64,000 nt of DNA from an uncultured Xanthomonas sp. (GTDB lineage: Bacteria; Pseudomonadota; Gammaproteobacteria; Xanthomonadales; Xanthomonadaceae), in contig CALTTS010000003.1 of the NCBI GenBank assembly GCA_943912265.1, forward strand, positions 62,001 to 126,000. The letters run 5' to 3'. A program made the translations under genes and the position numbers. Below, piece after piece: positions 43,777 through 55,040 of this stretch (within the stretch, counting starts at the first letter, position 1; each line of letters opens with the position of its first letter). The notes beneath the pieces are model-generated. The model made no database searches and was not told the origin of the DNA. It worked only from the letters and a program-made list of their open reading frames with translations.

Positions 43777-44637
43777 ATGCCCGCCTCCCCGCGCCGCTAT
43801 CTCCAGCTCGACGTGTTCGCCGACCGGCCCGGCGCCGGCAACCCGCTCGGCGTGGTGCTCGACGCCGCCGGCATGGACGATGCCGCGATGCAGGCGCTGG
43901 CCGCGTGGCTGAACCTGTCCGAATCGATCTTCTTCCTGCCGCCGGATGCGCCCGGCGCCGATTACCGCGTGCGCATCTTCACCCCGAAGACGGAACTGCC
44001 CTTCGCCGGCCACCCGAGCGTGGGCGCGGCCTGGGCCGCGACGGAAACCGGGCTGACGGTGCCGCGCGACGGCCGCCTGGTGCAGCAATGCGGCGCCGGG
44101 TTGTTGCCTGTGAACATCGCCACCGACGATGAAGGCCGCCGCATCGCCACCGTGCGCAGCCCGCGCGCAAAAACCGTCGAGACGGAACCGCCCGCCTTCC
44201 CGACGGAACTGACCGCGCTGCTCGCACCGGGCTTCACGCCGCAGCGCTGGAACAACGGCCCGGACTTCTGGCTGCTGCAGGCCCGCGACGAAACAACGCT
44301 GCGCTCGCCGGCCTTCACCGCCGCAGCCGCCCGGGTAGCGCCCGGCGATGACTTCATGGCGTTTGCCTTCACCCGCGACGGCGACAGCCAGCTTGCGGTG
44401 CGCGGATTCTTCACCGTGAAACACGGCCTGATCGAAGATCCGGTGACCGGCAGCGCGAATGCACTCGTCGCCGCCTGCCTGCACCGGCGCGGCGAGCTGC
44501 CGGCCAATCCGTACCTCGCCAGCCAGGGCCGCGAACTCGGCCGCGACGGCAAGGTGCAGGTGCGCGTGGATGCCGAGGGCGAAGTGTGGATCGGCGGGTA
44601 CGTGCAGCCGGTCATCGACGGGCGCATCGGCTGGTAA
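43777..44637 (+). CDS. PhzF-family isomerase/epimerase (first copy)
   Basis: The 286-residue protein has the diaminopimelate-epimerase-like fold of PhzF. Family motifs: QLDVFADRPGAGNPLGVVLDA, LNLSESIFFLPP with the catalytic Glu, YRVRIFTPKTELPFAGHPSVGAA and IEDPVTGSANALVAACL. True phenazine genes are absent, so it is a general-purpose isomerase with unknown substrate. It is divergent from lysAC and followed by a second copy 34 bases on. Confidence 0.9.
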   Translation: MPASPRRYLQLDVFADRPGAGNPLGVVLDAAGMDDAAMQALAAWLNLSESIFFLPPDAPGADYRVRIFTPKTELPFAGHPSVGAAWAATETGLTVPRDGRLVQQCGAGLLPVNIATDDEGRRIATVRSPRAKTVETEPPAFPTELTALLAPGFTPQRWNNGPDFWLLQARDETTLRSPAFTAAAARVAPGDDFMAFAFTRDGDSQLAVRGFFTVKHGLIEDPVTGSANALVAACLHRRGELPANPYLASQGRELGRDGKVQVRVDAEGEVWIGGYVQPVIDGRIGW

Positions 44638-44671
44638 CCTGCGCGCCTTTCCGCCGCCTGCGCCGCCCGCG

Positions 44672-45550
44672 ATGAAAACCCGCCCGTTCCTGCAGCTCGA
44701 CGTGTTCTCGCCCTACCCCGGCGCCGGCAACCCGCTGGCGGTGGTGCTCGATGCCGAGGGCCTGGACGATGCGGCGATGCAGGCCATCGCGCGCTGGACC
44801 GGGCTGCCGGAAACCACCTTCGTGTTTCCCGCCGTCACCGCCGGCACCGATTACCGCGTGCGCATGTTCAGCCCGCAGAAGGAGGTGCCGTTCGCCGGCC
44901 ATCCCAGCGTGGGCACGGCGCATGCGGTGCTGGAAGCCGGCCTCGCCACGCCCCACGACGGCCTGCTGGTGCAGGACGGCATCGCCGGGCCGCTGCCGCT
45001 GCGCATCGATGCGGCCGGCGAGCGGCGCAGCATCGCCATCCGCACGCCGCGTGCCGCCGTGGCCGAGATCGCCGCGTTCGACGACCCGCGCCTGTCCGCC
45101 GCCACGGCCGGCTGGGCGTTCGGCCCGCTGCCGCCGGTGCTGATGGACGGCGGACGGCGCTGGTGGCTGGTGGAACTGGCCGACGAGGCCGCCCTGCGCG
45201 CCCTGCGCCCGGACTGGGAGGCGGTCGCCGCGCTGGCCGGATCGACCGCCAGCATGGGCGTGTTCGCCTATGCGCGGGCCGGCGCCGGGCAGCCGTTCGC
45301 GTTCGCCGTGCGCGCCTTCGTCGGCAACGGCCGCCGCTTCGAGGATGCCGCTTCCGGCGCGGCCAACGCGGTGCTGGCCGCGTGGCTGGACGAGCGCGGC
45401 GCATTGCCCGGCGGTGCGCGCGCGTACCGCGTCAGCCAGGGCCGCGAAGTCGGGTTCGATGCCCGCCTCGACCTGCGCCTCGATGCGGCCGGCGACGTCT
45501 GGTCCGGCGGCGAGGTCCGCACGGTGGTGCGCGGCACGCTGGATTGGTAA
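44672..45550 (+). CDS. PhzF-family isomerase/epimerase (second copy)
   Basis: This 292-residue paralogue of the preceding gene has the same motif order: QLDVFSPYPGAGNPLAVVLDA, TGLPETTFVFP with the catalytic Glu, YRVRMFSPQKEVPFAGHPSVGTAH and FEDAASGAANAVLAAWL. The C-terminal motif differs (DAASGAANAV against DPVTGSANAL), so substrate use has probably diverged. The tandem arrangement indicates local gene duplication. Confidence 0.9.
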   Translation: MKTRPFLQLDVFSPYPGAGNPLAVVLDAEGLDDAAMQAIARWTGLPETTFVFPAVTAGTDYRVRMFSPQKEVPFAGHPSVGTAHAVLEAGLATPHDGLLVQDGIAGPLPLRIDAAGERRSIAIRTPRAAVAEIAAFDDPRLSAATAGWAFGPLPPVLMDGGRRWWLVELADEAALRALRPDWEAVAALAGSTASMGVFAYARAGAGQPFAFAVRAFVGNGRRFEDAASGAANAVLAAWLDERGALPGGARAYRVSQGREVGFDARLDLRLDAAGDVWSGGEVRTVVRGTLDW

Positions 45551-45639
45551 AAGGCACCCACTGGCCCACGTCACGCCGGCAGCAAGCCCCGCATCCGGGC
45601 CGGCATACACTGGCGCCATCTTCGACGAGGATGCCGCCG

Positions 45640-45918
45640 ATGAAACCTGCGCACCTGCCCGCCATCGCCATGATCGCGATGCTGGCCGCCTGCTCCACGC
45701 CACCGGCCGCATCGCCGCAAACGGCCACGCCTGTCGCACCAGCGCCTTCCGTGCCCGGTTCCGACCGCGACGCACATGGCTGCATCGGCTCGGCCGGTTA
45801 TGCGTGGTGCCGGGAAAGCGGACAGTGCGAACGCCCGTGGGAACTGGCCAAGGCCAAGGGCTTCGAGAACACGCCCGCCGCCTTCGCCGCTTATTGCGGA
45901 AACCCGCCCGGCGCGTGA
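45640..45918 (+). CDS. Small lipoprotein
   Basis: The 92-residue precursor has a lipobox MLAACS (Cys18) and a Pro/Ala-rich spacer. The C-terminal module HGCIGSAGYAWCRESGQCERPWEL ... AYCGN has four cysteines, probably two disulfides. This module also occurs in other small envelope proteins of proteobacteria, without known function. The ATG is preceded by a plain GAGGATGCCGCCG stretch. Confidence 0.7.
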   Translation: MKPAHLPAIAMIAMLAACSTPPAASPQTATPVAPAPSVPGSDRDAHGCIGSAGYAWCRESGQCERPWELAKAKGFENTPAAFAAYCGNPPGA

Positions 45919-46006
45919 CCGGGCACCGGTAGCCCGCCGACGGCCAGCATGTGCACCGGTCTGGCGACGCGGTGCGCCTGCCGCCAGCCGGTCCGCACGA
46001 AGCGGC

Positions 46007-47686
46007 TCACTCCCGCGTGTAGACCGCCTTGCCGTCCAGCCAGGTGGATTGCACCTGCATCTTGTCCAGCGCATCGCCCGGGATGGTCAGCGGGTCGCGG
46101 TCGACGATGACGAAATCCGCGCGCAGGCCGGGCTTGAGCATGCCGACCTCGGCTTCGTCGCGGCCGGCCCAGGCGGCATCGGCGGTGAACCCGCGCAGCG
46201 CTTCGGCGGCGCTCAGGCGCTGCTCCGGCAGCCAGCCGCCCGGCGGCTGGCCCTCTGCATCCTGGCGGGTGACGGCGGCATACAGGCCCAGGCGCGGGTC
46301 CGGCGATTCCACCGGGAAATCCGACCCCAGCGCCAGATGCGCGCCGCTGTCCAGGAAGCTGCGCCACGCATAGGCGCCGGCCAGGCGCGCGTGGCCGAGG
46401 CGCTGCTCGGCCCACGGCATGTCCGACGTGGCGTGGGTGGGCTGCATCGAGGCGATCACGCCGAGCGGGGCGAAGCGCGGGATGTCGGCCGGGTCGACGA
46501 TCTGCGCGTGCTCCACGCGCCAGCGGTGGTCGGTGCCGGCATCCGCGCCGAGCACGCGCTGGTAGGTGTCCAGCACGATGCGGTTGGCGCGGTCGCCGAT
46601 GGCGTGGGTGGCCACCTGCAGACGGCAGGCCCTGGCCTGCGCGACCAGCTCGCCGTAGCGCTGCGGGTTGGTGACCAGCAGGCCGCGGTTGCCGTGGTCG
46701 TCGCTGTAATCGGCCAGCAGCGCCGCGCCGCGGCTGCCCAGCGCGCCGTCCATGAACAGCTTGACCCCGGCCATCTTCAGCCGCCCGGACGGATGCGCGT
46801 AGGCGCCGTCGCGGCAGCGGTCGGCCAGGGCGCCGGCATCGCCGTCGGCGTAGGCGTCGATGCGCGCGGTCAGCCGGCCCTCATCGGCGAAACGGCGCAT
46901 CGTCGCCAGATCCTCGCGCGAAGTGCCCATGTCGTGCGCGCCGGTCAGGCCGTCGCGCGCCATCGCCGCCAGCGCGCGCTGCAGGGCCTCGGCGCGGTAG
47001 GCGTCGTCGGGCACGGGCAGCACCGCCTGCACCAGCTCCATCGCGCCATCGACGAACACGCCGGTCGGCCGGCCGCCGGCACGTTCGATGCGCCCGCCGT
47101 CGGGTTGCCAGTCGCCGGCCAGCGAGCGCCCGGCCGGTTCCCCGGCGAGCCGTGCCTCGACCAGTTTCAGCGCGGCGCCGTTGGCCCAGCCGGCATGGCC
47201 GTCCACGCGCTCCAGCCAGACCGGGCGGTCGGGAAAGGCGGCATCGAGATCGGCGGCGGTGGGGAAGACTTCTTCCGGCCAGTCGTTCTGGTCCCAGCCG
47301 CTGCCCAGCACCCAGGCATCGTCCGGCCGGGTGGCGGCATAGTCGCGCAGGCGGCGCACGACCTCGGCCTTGTCGCGGGTGCCGACCAGATCGGCGCGCA
47401 TCAGCGCGTAGCCCAGCCCCATGACGTGGCCGTGCGCGTCGATCAGGCCGGGGATCACCGTCGCCTGGCCGGCGTCGATGCGCTCGGCCCGCGGGTATTT
47501 CCCGCGCAGCACCCGGGCGTCGCCGACATCGAGCAGGCGGCCGCTGTCGTCCCACACCAGCGCGGTGGCCAGCGGCCGGGCCGGGTCGGACGTGCGGATC
47601 GTCGCGGCGGTCAGCAGTTTCTGCGGCGCCGCGACGGCGGTGGCGCTGAACAGGCAGGCACAGGCAAGGGCAAGCAGGCGCGGCAT
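46007..47686 (-). CDS. Secreted amidohydrolase (amidohydrolase_3, YtcJ-like)
   Basis: The 559-residue precursor has a signal peptide ending near VAA-PQKL. The TIM-barrel metal hydrolase has the first metal motif in PGLIDAHGHVMGLGYAL, ERVDGHAGWANGAALKL, the bridging region KLFMDGALGSRGAALL, histidine ATHAIGDRANRIVLD and the catalytic Asp in LGSDFPVESPDPRLGLYAAV. Relatives act on N-substituted amides or urea-like compounds, and the substrate here is not known. The ATG at 47686 has GGGAGA eight bases upstream. Confidence 0.9.
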   Translation of the reverse strand: MPRLLALACACLFSATAVAAPQKLLTAATIRTSDPARPLATALVWDDSGRLLDVGDARVLRGKYPRAERIDAGQATVIPGLIDAHGHVMGLGYALMRADLVGTRDKAEVVRRLRDYAATRPDDAWVLGSGWDQNDWPEEVFPTAADLDAAFPDRPVWLERVDGHAGWANGAALKLVEARLAGEPAGRSLAGDWQPDGGRIERAGGRPTGVFVDGAMELVQAVLPVPDDAYRAEALQRALAAMARDGLTGAHDMGTSREDLATMRRFADEGRLTARIDAYADGDAGALADRCRDGAYAHPSGRLKMAGVKLFMDGALGSRGAALLADYSDDHGNRGLLVTNPQRYGELVAQARACRLQVATHAIGDRANRIVLDTYQRVLGADAGTDHRWRVEHAQIVDPADIPRFAPLGVIASMQPTHATSDMPWAEQRLGHARLAGAYAWRSFLDSGAHLALGSDFPVESPDPRLGLYAAVTRQDAEGQPPGGWLPEQRLSAAEALRGFTADAAWAGRDEAEVGMLKPGLRADFVIVDRDPLTIPGDALDKMQVQSTWLDGKAVYTRE

Positions 47687-47752
47687 CGACACGTCTCCCG
47701 GACAGGATGGCAGTGGGCCGATCCTACCCCGGCATGGCGCCGCAGCGCGGGA

Positions 47753-48187
47753 TCAGCCCTCGAGCACGGCTTCCAGCGCGATCGGCACCGCCGCCAGCGC
47801 CTTGGACACCGGGCAGTTGCGCTTGGCGTCCTCGGCGATGGCGCGGAACCGGTCGGCCTCCAGCCCCGGCACCACGGCGCGCGTTTCCAGCCGGATCGCG
47901 GAAATCAGCGGCCCGCCGTCCAGCGACAGCTCGACCGCGGCGCGCGTGTCGATCGAGTCCGGCACGAACCCGGCCTCGCCCAGCTTGGCCGACAGCGCCA
48001 TCGTGAAGCAGCCGGCGTGCGCGGCCGCGATCAGTTCCTCCGGGTTGGTGCCCTTCTCCTCGCCGAAGCGGCTGTTGAACCCGTAAGGGACGTGCTCGAG
48101 CAGGCCGCTCTGCGGCGTGCTCAGCCGGCCCGTGCCGGATTTGACGTCCCCTTCCCAGTGCGCGGCGGCATGACGCGAAATGCCCAT
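47753..48187 (-). CDS. osmC: OsmC-family organic hydroperoxide reductase
   Basis: This 144-residue thiol peroxidase acts on organic peroxides. The two reactive cysteines lie in ELIAAAHAGCFTMALSAKL and AEDAKRNCPVSKAL, and the N-terminal WEGDVKSGTGRLSTPQSGL strand region is typical of OsmC rather than Ohr. It is transcribed toward the amidohydrolase gene. Confidence 0.93.
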   Translation of the reverse strand: MGISRHAAAHWEGDVKSGTGRLSTPQSGLLEHVPYGFNSRFGEEKGTNPEELIAAAHAGCFTMALSAKLGEAGFVPDSIDTRAAVELSLDGGPLISAIRLETRAVVPGLEADRFRAIAEDAKRNCPVSKALAAVPIALEAVLEG

Positions 48188-48413
48188 GACGGAAACTCCT
48201 CCGAACGTCGACGTGTGCGCGCCAGCCTGCCCGTCCGCGCGTTACCGCCGCGTGTGCGGCCGCCCGGGGGCGCAACCGGCCCTGCCGCCTCCGGTCGGAA
48301 AGTGCGTGAATCATGCGAAATTCCCATCTGCATGGCCTTGGCGGCGCCCCGCACTTGTCCTACATTGCGCTGGCCGACCGGATCGGCCAAACCACCATCC
48401 AACGCACGGAATC

Positions 48414-48833
48414 ATGACCATCATGGCAAAGACCGCGAAAAAGGCCGCTGCACCGAAGAAAGCGGCTCCCAAGAAAGAAGCTCCGAAAAAGGCTGCCGCC
48501 AAGTCGCTTGGCGCGCCGAAGCCGATCAAGGAAGTGCTGGGCAAGTCCGCCCTGGTGGCCCACCTTGCCGAAACCAGCGGCGTGATCGCCAAGGACGTCA
48601 AGGCCGTGCTGGCTTCGCTGGAACACGCCGTCGCCGGTTCGGTCAACAAGAAGGGCGCCGGCTCGTTCGTGCTGCCGGGCCTGCTGAAGATCACCGTGGT
48701 CGCGGTGCCGGCCAAGCCCAAGCGCAAGGGCATCAACCCGTTCACCAAGCAGGAACAGGTGTTCGCCGCCAAGCCGGCCACCGTCAAGATCAAGGTGCGC
48801 CCGCTGAAGAAGCTGAAGGATGCCGCCGCCTGA
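48414..48833 (+). CDS. HU-family DNA-binding protein with histone H1-like N-terminal tail
   Basis: The 139-residue protein starts with about 30 Lys/Ala/Pro residues arranged as repeated KKA, APKK units, like the tails of histone H1 and bacterial H1-like proteins. From about residue 40 a HU/IHF domain follows: IKEVLGKSALVAHLAETSGVIAKDVKAVLASLEHAV, then GSFVLPGLLKITVVAVPAKPKRKGINPFTKQEQVFAAKPATVKIKVRPLKKLK. It should bind and compact DNA. An alternative start at 48423 removes three residues. Confidence 0.87.
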   Translation: MTIMAKTAKKAAAPKKAAPKKEAPKKAAAKSLGAPKPIKEVLGKSALVAHLAETSGVIAKDVKAVLASLEHAVAGSVNKKGAGSFVLPGLLKITVVAVPAKPKRKGINPFTKQEQVFAAKPATVKIKVRPLKKLKDAAA

Positions 48834-48862
48834 TCACGGGCGCGGGTCCGCATGGATTCCCG

Positions 48863-48886
48863 ACGGGACGGCTTCGGCCGTCCCGT
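48863..48886 (+). terminator. Terminator of the HU-like gene
   Basis: A perfect 10-base stem ACGGGACGGC/GCCGTCCCGT with loop TTCG is followed by TTCCGTT, 30 bases after the stop codon. Confidence 0.7.
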
Positions 48887-48983
48887 TTCCGTTGGGGGGC
48901 TGGAACAGTCCATCGCGCCGGCAACATCGCCGTCCGGCAGCGGCGGGCCTATCGTGATCGCCAGCCGATCGCACGCCTTTGCC

Positions 48984-49286
48984 ATGAACGCCCGTCCGCA
49001 CCGTTACCGCATCACCATCACTCCGATCGAGGACGACGGCCTGCCCTGTTCCGGCCGCTGCACGCTCGAATTCGAGCGCCGCTGCGCCGAGGACTGGACC
49101 CGCCGCCTGGAAAGCGTGCAGCGCCTGCGCGGCTTCGACGGCGACGAACGGGTGGCGCTGGTGATCGGCCTGCAGCTGCTCGAAGGCCTGCTGCAGCGCG
49201 GGCACGCGGACGACGGCCTGTTGGCACCGCTGGCGCCGGCGCTGGAACAGGTGAACCGCGCGCTGGAGCGCTCGCGCGGCCACTGA
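48984..49286 (+). CDS. DUF3861 small protein
   Basis: The 100-residue protein shows the DUF3861 outline: an N-terminal strand pair HRYRITITPIEDDG, an FEFE-like LEFERRC, and helices around ALVIGLQLLEGLLQRG and APLAPALEQVNRALERS. Its function is unknown and it is likely cytoplasmic. It follows the HU-like gene after a terminator, so it probably has its own promoter. Confidence 0.75.
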   Translation: MNARPHRYRITITPIEDDGLPCSGRCTLEFERRCAEDWTRRLESVQRLRGFDGDERVALVIGLQLLEGLLQRGHADDGLLAPLAPALEQVNRALERSRGH

Positions 49287-49351
49287 ACCGGCGGTGCCGC
49301 CCCGCGCCGCGGTTCGGGCATCATTCCCGCCATTCCCGCCCGGCGGACGCG

Positions 49352-49927
49352 ATGGCCATGCCTGCCTTTCCTGCCCTCCCGCGGCTGCGGCACCTCCTCG
49401 CCGCGACGCTGCCGCTCTGCCTGCTGCTCGCCGCCTGCGGCCGCACCGCGCCCTCCGCACCGCTGCAGGCGCAACCGCGCCAGGACGCCCTGCCGCCTGC
49501 GGCAACGCGGGGTGCTCCTTCATCGCGGGCCGATGCGCCGCCGATGCCCGCACCGGGCGCGGACGCGGCAGCCGATGGGCGCTGGGCCTCCGACGCCGCC
49601 GGCACCGTGCACGCCTATCTGCAGGCACTGGCTTCGGGCCGGACCGCGCAGGCCGACGCGATGTGGGCCAACGGCATGCCCGGTTCCCGCAGCGACGATG
49701 CCCTGCTGCGCGATATCCAACGCTTCGACGCCCTGCGCATCGACAACGATGCCCCGGTCGCGCTCGACCGCGACCTCCCGCCGCACGCGGTCGAAATCCC
49801 GGTGCGGCTGCGCTACAGCCGCGACGGCCGGGTGCGGCGCATCGCCGGCGGCTATCGCCTGCGCCGGGCCATCGACGGCCGGCACTGGGAAATCACCGGC
49901 GCCGCGCTGCGGCCGGCGCTCGACTGA
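49352..49927 (+). CDS. Hypothetical lipoprotein
   Basis: The precursor has about 191 residues, with a signal peptide and lipobox LLLAACG (Cys near 29). A Pro/Ala-rich spacer extends to about residue 75, and a small domain starts at AAGTVHAYLQALASGRTAQADAMWANG and ends with RRIAGGYRLRRAIDGRHWEITGAAL. The last part looks like the NTF2/DUF4878-type fold seen in many lipoproteins, but this is a weak impression. It converges with the SET-domain gene. Confidence 0.6.
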   Translation: MAMPAFPALPRLRHLLAATLPLCLLLAACGRTAPSAPLQAQPRQDALPPAATRGAPSSRADAPPMPAPGADAAADGRWASDAAGTVHAYLQALASGRTAQADAMWANGMPGSRSDDALLRDIQRFDALRIDNDAPVALDRDLPPHAVEIPVRLRYSRDGRVRRIAGGYRLRRAIDGRHWEITGAALRPALD

Positions 49928-49941
49928 CGCGCGGGCGCGGT

Positions 49942-50412
49942 TCAGCGCTTCTTCGGCTGCAGCATGGTCCCGGTGCAGTTCTTCGCGCCGCAGCGGCAGG
50001 CCCAGATCTTCTTCAGCCGCGGCGTGTGCCGCTCGGCCAGGGTGATGCCGTAGTTGTAGGTGAGCTCCTCGCCCGGGGCGATGTCGCGGATCGCCTCGAT
50101 GAACACGCGGCTCTTGCGCGGGTCGCCGGCCTCGTCCTCCACCAGCACCGCCTGGCAGTTCGGGTCGCAGCTGTGGTTGATCCAGCGCGCGTCGTTGCCG
50201 TCGAAATTGGCGTCGATGACGTACTCGTCGTTGAGCGTGAACAGAAAGGTGTGCCCGCTCTCCACGTCGCCGCTGTCGCTGGCATCCACCTCCTCGTGGG
50301 TCCGCAGGCGGCCCCTGTACTGGATGATCCGTTCGCCCGGCTGCAGCGGGGCCACGGCGAACACGCCGTTGCCGTGGATGGCGGACTTGCGGGTCGAGAT
50401 CTTGCGGGGCAT
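49942..50412 (-). CDS. SET-domain protein-lysine methyltransferase
   Basis: This 156-residue protein consists almost only of a SET domain: the N-terminal KSAIHGNGVFAVAPLQPGERIIQYRG, the SAM and catalytic core ARWINHSCDPNCQAV and EELTYNYGI, and a post-SET-like cysteine cluster WACRCGAKNCTG. All the usual catalytic residues are present. SET proteins are best known in eukaryotes; bacterial copies exist, but substrates are rarely known. The HU-like protein with a lysine-rich tail about 1 kb away is an attractive candidate substrate, purely by inference. The start at 50412 gives a compact protein. Confidence 0.9.
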   Translation of the reverse strand: MPRKISTRKSAIHGNGVFAVAPLQPGERIIQYRGRLRTHEEVDASDSGDVESGHTFLFTLNDEYVIDANFDGNDARWINHSCDPNCQAVLVEDEAGDPRKSRVFIEAIRDIAPGEELTYNYGITLAERHTPRLKKIWACRCGAKNCTGTMLQPKKR

Positions 50413-50487
50413 GCGGCGCGGCCAGGGGGGGGATGGCCGATTCTCGCCGATCGCGCGGCGGATGCCCAAGCGCTCGGACGGCCCTGC

Positions 50488-50516
50488 TTGGAGCCGCCGC
50501 CGTTAAAGCGTACAAT
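50488..50516 (+). promoter_or_regulatory. Promoter of the suf operon
   Basis: TTGGAG (50488-50493), a 17-base spacer and TACAAT (50511-50516) lie 31 bases upstream of the regulator start codon. The regulator probably binds here, but I could not define an operator. Confidence 0.55.
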
Positions 50517-50547
50517 TCCGGTCCCGATTAGGAAATCGTCCGCCGCC

Positions 50548-51009
50548 ATGTTGCGCGTCACCAAACTCACCGACTACGCCACCGTCGTCATGACCGTGCT
50601 CGCCGCACGGCAAGGTGCCGTTCTGAGTTCGGCAGAGCTGGCCGAACTGGCCGGGCTGGAAGCCACCACCGTCAGCAAGCTGCTCAAGCCGCTGGCGCAG
50701 GCCGGGCTGGTGGACGGGCTGCGCGGCGCGCACGGCGGTTACCGGCTGGCGCGCCCGGCCGCGGCCATCGGCCTGATCGAGATCGTCGAGGCGATGGAAG
50801 GCCCGCTGGCGATCACCGAATGCAGCCAGCACCACAACCAGTGCGGCATCGCCCACCAATGCGGCGTGCGCTCGAACTGGCGCCTGATCAACGACGTCGT
50901 CGCCGAGGCGCTGCGCAACGTCACGCTGGCGCAGATGCTGCACCCGCTCCCCATGAACGCCGCCGACGCGGGCAAGCGGGCCATCCCCGCGCGCGTCGCC
51001 GCCACCTGA
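50548..51009 (+). CDS. Rrf2-family regulator of the SUF iron-sulfur assembly system
   Basis: This 153-residue regulator has an Rrf2 winged helix (MLRVTKLTDYATVVMTVLAARQ, SSAELAELAGLEATTVSKLLKPLAQAGLVDGLRGAHGGYRLARP) and a three-cysteine cluster region C92, C99, C105 in TECSQHHNQCGIAHQC, which can hold an iron-sulfur cluster as in IscR. It is the first gene of the suf operon and most likely senses cluster supply and represses the operon. The SUF-regulator subfamily is supported by the neighbours. Confidence 0.92.
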   Translation: MLRVTKLTDYATVVMTVLAARQGAVLSSAELAELAGLEATTVSKLLKPLAQAGLVDGLRGAHGGYRLARPAAAIGLIEIVEAMEGPLAITECSQHHNQCGIAHQCGVRSNWRLINDVVAEALRNVTLAQMLHPLPMNAADAGKRAIPARVAAT

Positions 51010-51025
51010 ACCGCAAGGCAGCCAC

Positions 51026-52461
<1,436 letters not shown>

Positions 52462-52465
<4 letters not shown>

Positions 52466-52971
52466 AGCGCGCCATCGCCCTGCTGCTGATGGCGCTGGCA
52501 TCGGCTCCCACGCATGCCGCCGACCAGACCGACGACTTGCTCTACGACGAGAGCATGCGCGTCCACCAGCAATTCTGCGCCGATGCGAAAACCACGCCGG
52601 ACTACGACGCCTGCTCAGGCGAGGAACTGGCCCAGGCGCAGGCCGATCTGAAGGCCACCTTCGCCGCCGCGCTGGCCAGATGGCGCGACAGCCCCGAGAC
52701 GGTGGCCGCGCTGCACCACGCGCAAGCGGTGTGGGGAACATCGTTCGAGGCCGACGTCGCCGCGCGCTTCGCCGAGGCCGAGGCCGAGCGTGCGCGCGGC
52801 GGCCACGCCGGCACCGCCTATGCTGCCGCGCACGCCTGGTACGAGGCGCAACTGACCCGCGCGCGCACCGGACAACTCTGCCAATTCCTGCGTGGCGCCG
52901 CCTACGGCGAGCGCGACACCGCACCTTGCGATCAACTCGTCGAACGCGCACTCGACGGCCAGAAGAAATAA
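52462..52971 (+). CDS. Secreted LprI/DUF1311-like protein inside the suf operon
   Basis: This 169-residue protein has a signal peptide ending near THA-ADQT. The mature part resembles DUF1311/LprI-type proteins: a Cys-containing segment TPDYDACSGEELAQAQADLKATFAAALARWRD and HHAQAVWGTSFEADVAARFAEAEAERARGGHAGTAYAAAHAWYEAQLTRARTGQL, with four cysteines. Some relatives inhibit lysozyme. The ATG overlaps the sufB stop, and sufC follows after 12 bases, so it interrupts the usual sufB-sufC junction. An exported protein has no obvious part in cytoplasmic cluster assembly. Confidence 0.72.
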
Positions 52972-52983
52972 CCGGAAACCACC

Positions 52984-53750
<767 letters not shown>

Positions 53751-53751
<1 letters not shown>

Positions 53752-55040
53752 TGAGCGCGCTGCTCGATTCGTTCCGCGACGCCTTCGCGCAGACCCGCGC
53801 GGCGGGCGCCGATGCCGACGCCCGCCGCGCGCTGCTCGACGCCGCACTGCGCGACGGCCTGCCCGGCCTGCGCGACGAGGCGTGGAAGTACACCCCGCTG
53901 CGCGCACTCGAACGCCGCGCCTTCGCCGCCGCTTCCGCCGCGGCGCCGGCCGTCGATCCGGCGCTGCTGGCCGGCATCCCCGCGCCGCGGCTGGTGTTCG
54001 TCAACGGCCGCCATGCCGCCGCGCTCTCGGACCTGTCCGGCCTGCCGGCCGGCGTCGAACTGCGCCCGCTCTCGGCGCTGCTGGACGCCGGCGGCCACGA
54101 GGCCGCGCGCTTCCTCGGCCGCCGCTTCGAACGCCGCGACGAGGTGTTCGCCCGGATCAACGCCGCGCTCGCCGACGAAGGCACGGTGCTGCGCGTCGAG
54201 GACGGCGTCGCCGTCGCCGCGCCGCTGCATCTGGTGTTCGTCGGCACCGAGGATGGCGCCGACCGCGCCTGGCACCTGCGCCACCTGATCGAACTGCGCC
54301 GCGGCGCCTCGCTGTCCGTCGTCGAGCACCACCTCGATGCCGGCACGCCCGCGCACCTGTGCAATGCCCTCGCCCACGTCCACCTCGCGCAGGGGGCGCG
54401 GCTGCGGCATGTGCGCGTGCAGGCCCGGTCCGCGCGCATGACCGGCCTGCTGCGCACCGACGCGGTGCTGGCGCGCGCGGCCGAATACCGGCGCGTGGAC
54501 CTGGAACTCGGCGCCGGGCTCTCGCGCCACGAGTTCAACGTGCGCCTGGAAGGCGACGGCGCGCGCCTGCAGGCCAACGGCGTGCAGATCGGCGACGGCC
54601 GCCGCCACCTCGACACCCGCCTGGGCATCGAGCACATCGCCCGCGACACCGCCTGCGACCTGGTCTGGCGCGGCATGGCCGATGCGCGCAGCAAGGTGGT
54701 GTTCCACGGCGGCATCCACATCCGTCCCGGCGCGGACGGCACCGACGCCAGCCTGTCGAGCAAGAACCTGCTGCTCTCGGCCGATGCCGAGATCGACACC
54801 CAGCCGGTGCTGGTGATCGACGCCGACGAGGTCAAGGCCGCGCATGGCGCCACGGTCGGCCAGCTCGACCATACCGCGCTGTTCTACCTGCGCTCGCGCG
54901 GCATCCCCGAGGCGCAGGCGCGGCGCATGCTCACCGTCGCGTTCTGCCACGAGCCGCTGCGCGGCATCGACGACGCCGCCCTGAACGCGCTGCTTACCCG
55001 CGCGCTCGACGCGACGATGGCGCTGGAGGACGAGGCATGA
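53751..55040 (+). CDS. sufD: Fe-S cluster assembly protein SufD
   Basis: The 429-residue partner of SufB has a variable helical N-terminal half (GLPGLRDEAWKYTPLRALERRAF is characteristic) and a beta-helix C-terminal half (ARSKVVFHGGIHIRPGADGTDASLSSKNLLLSADAEIDTQPVLVIDADEVKAAHGATVGQLDHTALFYLRSRGI). The N-terminal half is richer in Ala and Arg than in SufB. It lies between sufC and sufS with overlaps on both sides. Confidence 0.96.
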
